This document shows positions 34,078-41,971 of a DNA stretch of 64,000 bases, in pieces. Numbering within the stretch: the stretch's first letter is position 1; the number at the start of each line of letters is the position of its first letter. The notes under the pieces are model-generated. The model had not been told where the DNA came from. It saw only the letters and a list, made by a program, of their open reading frames with translations, and did not search any database. The stretch is from Phycisphaeraceae bacterium (GTDB lineage Bacteria; Planctomycetota; Phycisphaerae; Phycisphaerales; UBA1924), in assembly GCA_019636655.1 (NCBI GenBank), contig JAHBXB010000001.1, positions 930,001 through 994,000 of the forward strand, in the 5' to 3' direction. The translations under genes were made by a program, and so were the position numbers.

Positions 34078-34539
34078 TCAGCCGGCTACCCGCGCCGGCG
34101 CAGGCGCCGCCTGATGGTCGCGCAGCATGGAGATCGCCCTCCGCACGCAGATCACCCGGTACAGCACGTACCCGCCGAACCCCACGAACAGCAGCCCCAG
34201 CCCCAGCAGGGCGATCAGCGGGATCCCGATCAGGATCAGCAGCACCGACAGCACCATCGGCATCACCGTCGGCGGCGCGTAGAACGCCTCGGTCGTGACG
34301 TTCTTGAGCACCAGCGCCTCGAGCGTCCCGTTCTTCTCGTGCCCCACCACCGCCACCACATCCCCTTCGCTGATCGACGGAAGTGTCCGCGTCCGGAACA
34401 GCACCGGCCGGCTCTCGATCCGGAGGCTCACCAACTGGTTCTTGATCGCCACCGGCCCATGGTTCGACGTCGCAGCATAGGAGTAGTCAGAACCCAGTTG
34501 AACATTCGAGGCGAGTCCGGATCGAAGCGTCAGGGCCAT
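34078..34539 (-). CDS. Hypothetical membrane protein
   Basis: The 153-residue product starts at an ATG with GGAGG at 6-base spacing. The N-terminal half is soluble and beta-rich (VAIKNQLVSLRIESRPVLFR, then EGDVVAVVGHEKNGTLEALVL); the latter part recalls an OB-like envelope domain. Two close transmembrane helices follow (VLSVLLILIGIPLIALLGL and GLLFVGFGGYVLYRVICV), with a short basic tail. No homologue family is recognised. It is convergent with gdhA and divergent from the zinc-ribbon gene. Confidence 0.6.
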   Translation of the reverse strand: MALTLRSGLASNVQLGSDYSYAATSNHGPVAIKNQLVSLRIESRPVLFRTRTLPSISEGDVVAVVGHEKNGTLEALVLKNVTTEAFYAPPTVMPMVLSVLLILIGIPLIALLGLGLLFVGFGGYVLYRVICVRRAISMLRDHQAAPAPARVAG

Positions 34540-34670
34540 GTGCATCCTCCACCCCCACCACCCCAACAGCCCCTCCCTTCCGCACATGGATGCGCAATGC
34601 GGCGGCGAGTCCGCACTGGCCCGTACCGCTATTGGGACCAGCAGGCACCCTTGGCTGGTATTCTCATCGC

Positions 34671-35390
34671 ATGGCTGCTCCCCGGTCAGCCCCGGTCCGG
34701 CGATGCATCATCGCGGTGGTGTGCTGTCTTGTCACCGGTGCACTCGCGACGCTCGCCACAACGTGGGGGCCGGGGCTGTTACAGATTGCGCCCTCGCTAG
34801 ATGCCACATTGATTGTGGACTCGAAACGGCACATCCTCGGTCATCTCAGGCGACGCCCCTCCTCTGACCTCTGGTTGCTTTACCCGAAAGCCTCTTCCGC
34901 CAGGACGGGGTCCGACACTCCATGGTTCGATATCGATGCCGTGCCGGGATGGGTCCCCCGGCCTCCGGAGGTCTTTGGTGATGGATCTGTCCCGAAAGAG
35001 GGCATTGCCATCCTTGTCACCGCCTACGGCTGGCCGCGGCGCTCCGGCCTTCATACCGAGGCGTTCGGGGAACTGGCTGATGGGGACTACAGGATCGAAC
35101 GCCGTCATCGCTGGGAACCTCGGATCTGGCCCAACCACACCGTCACCCTCCCATCCGCTCCAATCTGGCCGGGGATCATCGCCGACACGCTCTTCTGGTT
35201 CACGGCCGTCGCACTGGTCGCCGCCGTGCTGTTCGGCCCAGGACGCCTCCGCCGAAGCTGGCGGCGACGCCGCTCGCGGTGCGCCCACTGCGGCTATCCA
35301 CTCCAGGGCCTTGTCAGCGATGCCTGCCCCCAGTGCGGAACTTCATGCAACGCGACGGACAAGAGCACGCCTCCGGCGCGCGAGTCTTAG
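34671..35390 (+). CDS. Membrane protein with a C-terminal zinc ribbon
   Basis: The 239-residue product has an N-terminal membrane helix (CIIAVVCCLVTGALATLAT), a periplasmic beta-rich region, a second helix (ADTLFWFTAVALVAAVLFG), an Arg-rich stop-transfer (RRSWRRRRSR) and a cytosolic ribbon CAHCGYPL..ACPQCG. The ribbon pattern is frequent on small membrane proteins of Phycisphaerae. No ribosome site is evident; the frame upstream to 34590 lacks one too. Function is unknown. Confidence 0.6.
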   Translation: MAAPRSAPVRRCIIAVVCCLVTGALATLATTWGPGLLQIAPSLDATLIVDSKRHILGHLRRRPSSDLWLLYPKASSARTGSDTPWFDIDAVPGWVPRPPEVFGDGSVPKEGIAILVTAYGWPRRSGLHTEAFGELADGDYRIERRHRWEPRIWPNHTVTLPSAPIWPGIIADTLFWFTAVALVAAVLFGPGRLRRSWRRRRSRCAHCGYPLQGLVSDACPQCGTSCNATDKSTPPARES

Positions 35391-35409
35391 GTCAAGGTGT
35401 GGGGAGACC

Positions 35410-35808
35410 CTAGAACGCCGCCACCCCCGCCTCCGCCACCGCGTGATCCTGCTCACCCGAGCCCCCGCTCACCCCGATCGCTCCCACCACCTTTCCATCC
35501 CTCTTCAGCGGGATCCCGCCGGCGAAGATCATGATCCGCCCATCGTTCGACGCGTGGATCCCGAAGAACTGCTCCCCCGACTGGCTGTGAACCGCCAGGT
35601 CCTTGGTCGCAATATCGAACGCCCGCGAGGTGTATGCCTTTTTGATCGAGATGTCGATCGACCCCAGCCACGCCCCATCCATCCGCACGTGCGAGACCAG
35701 GTTCCCCCCCTCATCCGCCACCGCGATGTTCATCGGTTGCCCGATCGCCGCGGCCTTTTTCTCCGCGGCGGCGATGATCCGGCGGGCGTCGGCGAGCGTG
35801 ATGGTCAT
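35410..35808 (-). CDS. GlcG/HbpS-family small protein
   Basis: The 132-residue protein is of the heme-binding/GlcG fold: MTITLADARRIIAAAEKKA, then MNIAVADEGGNLVSHVRMDGAW, KKAYTSRAF and GGIPLKRDGKVVGAIGVSGG (in part) with a final DHAVAEAG. All of these are typical. AAGGAGG is 5 bases before the ATG, favouring it over an upstream in-frame start. Members bind heme or cobalamin or assist glycolate metabolism; no partner gene here points to one. No signal peptide, so it is cytosolic. Confidence 0.85.
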   Translation of the reverse strand: MTITLADARRIIAAAEKKAAAIGQPMNIAVADEGGNLVSHVRMDGAWLGSIDISIKKAYTSRAFDIATKDLAVHSQSGEQFFGIHASNDGRIMIFAGGIPLKRDGKVVGAIGVSGGSGEQDHAVAEAGVAAF

Positions 35809-35911
35809 GTCGGCCTCCTTGTCGTTGCAACCGGTCAAATCCGAGAGACGTCCGGGGAGTCTATCGAGCCGCGTGGCCATGGGCGGACGGTCCCTGTACC
35901 CTGTCGTGCAC

Positions 35912-35984
35912 GGCCCCGTAGCTCAGCGGTCAGAGCAGGCGACTCATAATCGCTTGGTCCTCGGTTCGAATCCGAGCGGGGCTA
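35912..35984 (+). tRNA. tRNA-Ile(CAT), the AUA-reading isoacceptor
   Basis: The gene folds as a full cloverleaf: acceptor GGCCCCG / CGGGGCT (with a G1-T72 wobble), D arm GCTC..GAGC, anticodon stem GGCGA / TCGCT, T arm CTCGG TTCGAAT CCGAG. The anticodon CAT is at 35945-35947. The anticodon arm and its variable loop start match E. coli ileX-type tRNA rather than tRNA-Met, so the C34 is expected to be changed to lysidine by TilS. CCA is not encoded. Confidence 0.85.
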
Positions 35985-36060
35985 TTGCAGCGCCGGGGGG
36001 GAGGGGTCGGGCTAGCGGCGAGGCGTGGGTGAAGAGCGAGGGGAGAGCGGGGGAGGGGGG

Positions 36061-38448
36061 TCAGCACGCGCCGCCGACCTGGGAGACCCAGGCGCTGATG
36101 AACGCGGCGATGTCGGAGGGCTCCAGCACGCCGTTGCCGTCAAAGTCCGCCTGCAGTCCGCCGGACCCAAGGCCGCTCGACCAAGCGTTCACAAAGCCGG
36201 CGATGTCGGCCGGTTCGACCGCACCGCTCTGGTCCCAGTCGGCGCTGCACGGCGCGACGAGCGACTGCACCGCAAAGGTCGCCACGAGCGATCCGCCCGG
36301 CAGGCCGTTGCCGGATGGCAGAGCCGCAGCGGCAACGACCTCGCCGTCGAGGGCGATCGACCCGGCGGTGATCGTGTCGGGAACCGTGATGGTGTACGCG
36401 CCGGGAGCGAGCGCGGGGAAGCTCAGCGTCGCGACATACGTCGCGGGTGAGTAGGAAACGGAGACCGGCACCGCGCCCGCGGGCCCGGTGAGCGTGATCG
36501 AGCCGGCCGGGATAGCGACGTTGTCGCTGAAGGCGATGGTCGCTTGAGACACCGGTGTGCCGCCGGGGAGGGTTGACCCGAGCGCCGGGGAGACCGCGAC
36601 CACCTTCGGGGGTCCGGCGACGTACGGCACCTGCGTGTTCGCTGTAGAGAGGATCCACGCGTTCTCATCGAACGCGATCCCGGTCGCCGGAGCGCTCAGA
36701 GGCAGAAGGAAGTGCTGCACCGGCGCATCGTTCCACACCGTGAACTGCTCGCTCCCGGCTCCCTCATCGACTCGGATGTCGATCGGCATGGTGAACACCG
36801 GGTAGGAGGCATTCTGCACCTGCTGCAGCGAGATCCGTGCGTAGGGCTGGCCGCCAATCGTCACCGGCTGGTAGCCGAAGTTGTACGCCGGGGCCCCGAT
36901 CTGCATCACCCACTGGTCGAAGAACCAGGAGAGGTCGGTCCCGGCCGTTGACGACGCGATCGCGGCGAAGTCCGCCGTGGTGGCCGCCGAACCCTCGTAG
37001 GCCGCTCGGTAGTTGGCCAGGATATTGAAGAACACCGAATCACCAACGACGTGGCGGAGTTGGTGCAGGACCCACGCGCCCTTGCGATAGGTAAACGTTG
37101 AGCTGAAGATGCGGTTCATGTCCGCCGTGTTGTAGCAGTAGACGCTGTCGTTCACCTGCGACGGGCGTCGCGCGGCCATCGCGGCGAACAGCGCCGGGAG
37201 ACCGGACGAACCGGGCTTGCGCTCGGCCCACAACGCCTCGGAGTAGGTCGCGAAACCCTCGTTCAGCCAGATATCGCTCCAGGTCCTGCACGTGACGTTG
37301 TCACCCCACCACTGGTGCCCCAGTTCGTGCGCCGTCACGCTCTCGTCAAAGGTCCCCTGCCCCGTGTTGGTCTGGTGCTCCATGCCGCCGCCGAACGGGA
37401 ACTGGTAGATGCCGTACTTCTCGTTGATGAACGGGTAGAGCCCGAAGATCGGGCGGTAGGTGTCGAGCATCTGGACGCACTTTTCCCAGGCCGCGCGGTT
37501 CGTGGAGTTGTCGCTGGCCGGGTAGATGTTGAACTCGACCGGCATCGACCCGGTCCCGCCGCCGGGGAGCGGGTAGGTGTACATCTGCGTCCACGTGTTA
37601 TAGTTCGTTGACGCGAAACACGCCAGGTACGTCGACATCGGGTAGTTGGTCGCCCAGCGGTGCCGCCTCCGGTTCCCGCTCAGCGTATCGACGCCCTGGA
37701 GAAGACCGTTCGCGACCGATCTCATCGCGGTCGGCGCGGTGATGAAGATCTCGAACGTCGACTTGTCGCTGTTGTCACCGGCCACACCGAAGTCGCCGTC
37801 CTTGCAGGGCCACCAGGTGTACGCGAAATAGGCCTCGCTCAGGCTGGCCACCAGGGGCTGGCCGTTCTGGGTCGTAAACTCGATCGACCCGAACCCGCGC
37901 GAGACCGGCGTGCCGGAGTAGTCGATGCGGAGCGTGAATACCTCCCCGCTGTTGTACGGCCGATCCAGCGTGACCTTCCGCGAGGTGGTGGTGAGGTTGG
38001 TAACCGGCACGGGCGTGGTGCCATTCAGGGTCGCCGCGCTGACCGTGAAGTTGCTCCGAAGCCGGAACGTGAACTCCGTCAGCCCGTTCATACGGCTTGC
38101 CACCGTAAACGTGTTGCTGCCAGCGATGTTCGGCGAGGCGGTCACGATCTCGATGTCGATCTTGTTGTGCAGGACGTCGGTCGCCTCGAGCGGCTCGCGC
38201 AGTCCGGGCGCTGAAGACGGAACCACCCCGTCCTCGTCGCTCGGCGACTGCCCCGCGAGGAACCTGGCTCGTAGCATGGCGGCCTTGCCGCAGCCGACAT
38301 GGTCGTCAAAGCCGAGGTGCGTCGGATCGTCGCATGGTGCTCCGGTCGCGACCGCCTGAGATTTCGGCCAGGGTCCGCCACCGACCAGTGTGGTTGCTGG
38401 AAACACAAGCCCGGCGAGGGCCACCAGGAGAACGGCACGGTTCGTCAC
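36061..38448 (-). CDS. Secreted M1-family metallopeptidase with dockerin-like tail
   Basis: The 795-residue product starts at GTG with AAGGA 6 bases upstream. A signal peptide is followed by an aminopeptidase N-like beta domain. The thermolysin-like domain has the zinc site HELGH (H374, E375, H378) and E397 in NEGFATYSEALW. The exopeptidase motif GAMEN reads GGMEH at 354-358. A bacterial Ig-like domain (PPKVVAVSPALGSTLPGG..) follows. The last 62 residues hold two repeats, DWDQSGAVEPADIAGFVNAW and DFDGNGVLEPSDIAAFISAW, ending GGAC. This tail recurs on the amylase at 55770, suggesting a shared sorting or anchoring signal. Confidence 0.9.
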   Translation of the reverse strand: MTNRAVLLVALAGLVFPATTLVGGGPWPKSQAVATGAPCDDPTHLGFDDHVGCGKAAMLRARFLAGQSPSDEDGVVPSSAPGLREPLEATDVLHNKIDIEIVTASPNIAGSNTFTVASRMNGLTEFTFRLRSNFTVSAATLNGTTPVPVTNLTTTSRKVTLDRPYNSGEVFTLRIDYSGTPVSRGFGSIEFTTQNGQPLVASLSEAYFAYTWWPCKDGDFGVAGDNSDKSTFEIFITAPTAMRSVANGLLQGVDTLSGNRRRHRWATNYPMSTYLACFASTNYNTWTQMYTYPLPGGGTGSMPVEFNIYPASDNSTNRAAWEKCVQMLDTYRPIFGLYPFINEKYGIYQFPFGGGMEHQTNTGQGTFDESVTAHELGHQWWGDNVTCRTWSDIWLNEGFATYSEALWAERKPGSSGLPALFAAMAARRPSQVNDSVYCYNTADMNRIFSSTFTYRKGAWVLHQLRHVVGDSVFFNILANYRAAYEGSAATTADFAAIASSTAGTDLSWFFDQWVMQIGAPAYNFGYQPVTIGGQPYARISLQQVQNASYPVFTMPIDIRVDEGAGSEQFTVWNDAPVQHFLLPLSAPATGIAFDENAWILSTANTQVPYVAGPPKVVAVSPALGSTLPGGTPVSQATIAFSDNVAIPAGSITLTGPAGAVPVSVSYSPATYVATLSFPALAPGAYTITVPDTITAGSIALDGEVVAAAALPSGNGLPGGSLVATFAVQSLVAPCSADWDQSGAVEPADIAGFVNAWSSGLGSGGLQADFDGNGVLEPSDIAAFISAWVSQVGGAC

Positions 38449-38533
38449 TCGGTTTCCTTTCGGTGATCAGACCCACCACCCGCCGAAGTAGACCCCATAC
38501 GAGGCAAATGTCCAGATGGATGCAAACGCTCTG

Positions 38534-41500
38534 CTACCGATAGCCGGCGTGCCGGTGCGGATCGGCCTCCATGGGTCCGCAACCCATCCCGGGAAGCCCG
38601 CACCCTGCGCAGCCGCCCGATTCAATCGATCGCATTCCGACCCCGCCCTGCAGCCCCTCGAAGAAGAACACAGGCTTGGGGAGCGCATCGGGGCCGAGCC
38701 GGGCCATCGTTCTTGAGTCGTACAGCCGACCGTTCAGCATCGTGTTCTGGATCGAGGTCGAGTTGCGGATGTCGTCGAGTGGGTTTGCCTCCAGCACGAT
38801 CAGGTCGGCGAGCTTCCCGGCCTCGAGCGAGCCCAGGTCGCCGTCCAGCCCCAGGTAGAACGCTCCATCAAGCGTTGCGGCCCGGATGCACTGCATGGGG
38901 GTGAGCCCGCCCTGGGCCAGCATCCACAGTTCCCAGTGGGCCCCCAGCCCGGCCAGTTGGCCGTGGGCGCCGAGCTGCACCCTGCACCCGCTATCGACGA
39001 GCTCCTTACATATCGCCGCGCTTCGCAGCGTGTTGTAGTCCTCATCGGGCGCCTTGGTGCGGCGGCGCGAGCGAGGGTCGACGATCGCCTTCGGCACGAA
39101 CGTGAGCAGGTGCTGATCCTCCCAGACGTTGGTCCTGTCGTACCAGTAGTTCTCTCCCATGATGCCGCCGTAGCCAACGATCAGGGTGGGTGTGTAGCCG
39201 GTCTGGCTCGCGGCCCAGAGCTGGGTTACATCGGAGTAGACCCGCTCCACGGGGAGGGAGTGCTCGACCCCCGTGTGTCCGTCGACCACCATGGTCAGGT
39301 CGTGCTCCAACAACGAACCGCCCTCCGGCACGACCATCATGCCGAGCCGTCGGGCGGCCTCAATCACCTGCTGACGCTGGTCGCGGCGAGGCTGGTTGTA
39401 GCTCTTGACCGAGAACGCCCCGACCGCCTGCATGCGCCTGAGATGGAACATCGCATCATCAAGGGAGTCGATCTCCGCTTTGGCCGTGCCCGCAGCGCCG
39501 TACAGGATCGTTCCGGTCGAGAAAATGCGCGGCGCCACGACCATCCCCGCCTTCGCGAGTTCGCTGGCCGCAAACGTGGCGCCGGTGTCGTTCGACGGAT
39601 CGTGGATCGTGGTCACACCGAATGCCAGGTTCGCGTACTGCCCCCAGTTCTTCTGCGGCGTCATCCCGTTTTCGCCCAGCGCACCGTGGGCGTGGACATC
39701 GATCATGCCAGGCATGATCGTCTTGCCGGAGACGTCTACCGTCAGAGCACCGGCGGGCACTGCGACGCTCGACGAGGGCCCGATCGCCGCGATTCGGTTT
39801 CCCGCGACAACAACCGTGCCATTCTCGATGACCTCATCGCCCCGCATCGTGACAAGCCTGGCGCCGACGAGCGCCATCGTCCCCTCGGGCGCGTCGTACC
39901 GCTGTTGAAAGCCGATATTGACCCCTGTCGCCGGTGCCTCAGGGAGAGGATCGGGAGCTCTATCAACAAACGCGAGCGAGTCTTCCAGCCGCCGCGTGAA
40001 CAGCTCCGGCCCGAGCGCCCAGAGGAGCGCCCGCGAGTCACCGGACCAGTGCAGGTCCATCCCCGCCTCCGAGGATACCCGGGCGATCGGCAGCGACGTG
40101 GCCTTGGGCCCGATGCTGACTTCGCGCCCGGTCGCGACCAGCGGGGCGACGTAGGCGTTGAACCGCTCCGCGAACGCCACCCACTTCCCGTCCGGCGACA
40201 CCGCGAACTCCGTCGCGTTCTCGCTGACGAGGTGCGTCCGTTCTTCCCCGCCGTCAAGGTTCATGCTGATCAGGCACCGCCGGTCTGCGTCCTTCTGCTC
40301 CTCGACGGTCATCACGTAGACGCGGTCACTCGCAGCAGCGAACTGCGGATGCGTACCCCGTTTGCTGATCAGTTTCGGCTCCCCGCCGTCAATGCGAACG
40401 CGGTAGAGTCCGGCATCGCGCGACCACACCGGTGTCGTCAGCCAGCCGCCGGATACCTTGCCATACACCACTTGGCTGCCGTCAGGCGTAAACACCGGGT
40501 CCACGTAATGGCCGGGCTCCCTTGTCACGACCCGCCCATCGCCGCCAGAGGCGGGCGCCGCCCGCACGGTGCCGAACGCTTCATCGTTCCACGTCGCGTA
40601 GACGATCCATTTGCCATCGCGGGAGAACGAGGGGAAGAACTCGAAGTGATCGCTTTGCGCCGTCAGCCGCCGCGGGGAACCATCCGGGAGGTCCCGGACA
40701 TAGATGTGGCCCAGCGCCTGGTAGGCGACCCGATCCCCCGCCGGTGACACCCTCACGCCGCGCAGCATCTTCACATCGAAGGTCAACGGGGCCACCTCGA
40801 TCGGCCGGCGCAGCGACTTGGCGACTTGGCGCGACGACGTGACATGGAACGGGATCGCCCGCACCTCGCCGGTCGCCGCGTCGATCCGGTGAAGCCCCCC
40901 TCCGGCCCAGAAGACAATCTCCCGACTGTCCGGCGTCCAGGCCATAGTCGGATAAACACCGTGCACCGCCCAGGTCTCCTGCATGTCCCGCTCGAGCGAG
41001 TCGTACAGCTTCCTCGGTGTGTTAGAGGCGAGGTCCAGAACATACAGACACGTCTTGAACCGATCCCGCCGGATGAACGCCAGCGATGCGCCGTCCGGTG
41101 ATGGCGTCGGCCGGATGGCGCCGCCCGGCCCGGTGATCAGCCGCTCCGTGACCCCCTTCACCCGATCGAGCCTGTCGATGGAGTAGATGCCCTGCCCCGC
41201 GTCGCGGTTGTAGTCGAAGGCCCCTCCTGGAGTCGAGTCGAGGCTGTAGTAGAGGTAGCGGCCGTCCGGAGAAAACGCGGGCTCTCCGACGTCCTTCTGC
41301 TCGGTGGGTCGCGTAGTCATCTGCAGGCCATCACTCCCGGTGCGGTGGTAGAGCCAGATCTCTCCCGCGCCGAGCGAACGACGCGAAGTGAAATGCTTCC
41401 TCGCTGCGATGTACTCGCCGTCCGGCGTCCAGCAGGGGCTGTTCAACAGGCGAAACGTTTCCTTGGTGACCTGCCTGGGTTCGGTCCCGTCACGATTGAT

Positions 41501-41929
41501 TACCCAAATGTTGTCGCCCCCCTTGCCGCCCTCTCCGGTACGATCGCTTGTAAACGCGATCCGCTTCCCATCGGGGCTGTACCGCGGCTGCATGTCCCAC
41601 TCGATCCCCGACGTGAGCGCCCTGGCTTCGCCGCCGGTCATCGGGATGGTGTACAGATCGCCAAGCAGATCAAAGACGATCTCGTTCCCATCCGGGCTGA
41701 CGTCCAGGTTGACCCATGTCCCCTCGGAGGTATCGATCACCGCCTCGACCATCTCTCCAGGAGGGGACGAAACACTCCACGGCGCAGTCTCGACCTTGGC
41801 CCCGGCTGTGACGGCGCCCGCCTTGTCGTCCGCCTGCGCCACCTGCGCCGGCTGCCCGCTGGCCGAAGCCACAAGAACCAGAATCGCCGTCGACCATTCG
41901 ATTCCGAAACGACTTTGAGCTGACGTCAT
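38534..41929 (-). CDS. Secreted beta-propeller amidohydrolase
   Basis: The 1131-residue product has a signal peptide (TAILVLVASASG) and a TolB/WD40-like propeller over about residues 60-690, with repeated 'SPDG' blade motifs such as FSPDGRYLYYS. A C-terminal amidohydrolase/TIM-barrel domain follows: GKTIMPGMIDVHAHG with the first metal histidines, GVTTIHDPSND, and a closing KLADLIVLEANPLDDI. The last 30 residues are Cys/Gly-rich (SGGCAGCGLPGMGCGP). Similar proteins are annotated as periplasmic peptidases or amidohydrolases of unknown substrate. GAGGA lies 6 bases before the ATG. Confidence 0.85.
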   Translation of the reverse strand: MTSAQSRFGIEWSTAILVLVASASGQPAQVAQADDKAGAVTAGAKVETAPWSVSSPPGEMVEAVIDTSEGTWVNLDVSPDGNEIVFDLLGDLYTIPMTGGEARALTSGIEWDMQPRYSPDGKRIAFTSDRTGEGGKGGDNIWVINRDGTEPRQVTKETFRLLNSPCWTPDGEYIAARKHFTSRRSLGAGEIWLYHRTGSDGLQMTTRPTEQKDVGEPAFSPDGRYLYYSLDSTPGGAFDYNRDAGQGIYSIDRLDRVKGVTERLITGPGGAIRPTPSPDGASLAFIRRDRFKTCLYVLDLASNTPRKLYDSLERDMQETWAVHGVYPTMAWTPDSREIVFWAGGGLHRIDAATGEVRAIPFHVTSSRQVAKSLRRPIEVAPLTFDVKMLRGVRVSPAGDRVAYQALGHIYVRDLPDGSPRRLTAQSDHFEFFPSFSRDGKWIVYATWNDEAFGTVRAAPASGGDGRVVTREPGHYVDPVFTPDGSQVVYGKVSGGWLTTPVWSRDAGLYRVRIDGGEPKLISKRGTHPQFAAASDRVYVMTVEEQKDADRRCLISMNLDGGEERTHLVSENATEFAVSPDGKWVAFAERFNAYVAPLVATGREVSIGPKATSLPIARVSSEAGMDLHWSGDSRALLWALGPELFTRRLEDSLAFVDRAPDPLPEAPATGVNIGFQQRYDAPEGTMALVGARLVTMRGDEVIENGTVVVAGNRIAAIGPSSSVAVPAGALTVDVSGKTIMPGMIDVHAHGALGENGMTPQKNWGQYANLAFGVTTIHDPSNDTGATFAASELAKAGMVVAPRIFSTGTILYGAAGTAKAEIDSLDDAMFHLRRMQAVGAFSVKSYNQPRRDQRQQVIEAARRLGMMVVPEGGSLLEHDLTMVVDGHTGVEHSLPVERVYSDVTQLWAASQTGYTPTLIVGYGGIMGENYWYDRTNVWEDQHLLTFVPKAIVDPRSRRRTKAPDEDYNTLRSAAICKELVDSGCRVQLGAHGQLAGLGAHWELWMLAQGGLTPMQCIRAATLDGAFYLGLDGDLGSLEAGKLADLIVLEANPLDDIRNSTSIQNTMLNGRLYDSRTMARLGPDALPKPVFFFEGLQGGVGMRSIESGGCAGCGLPGMGCGPMEADPHRHAGYR

Positions 41930-41971
41930 GGACAGTCCTCATCAGGTGGAATGGGCGCAGTAAACAAGAGT

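Noticed and set aside
38936-40747. 603-codon open frame on the plus strand
   Set aside because: It is antisense to the amidohydrolase; the translation is rich in Arg, His and Pro, as expected for a shadow frame.
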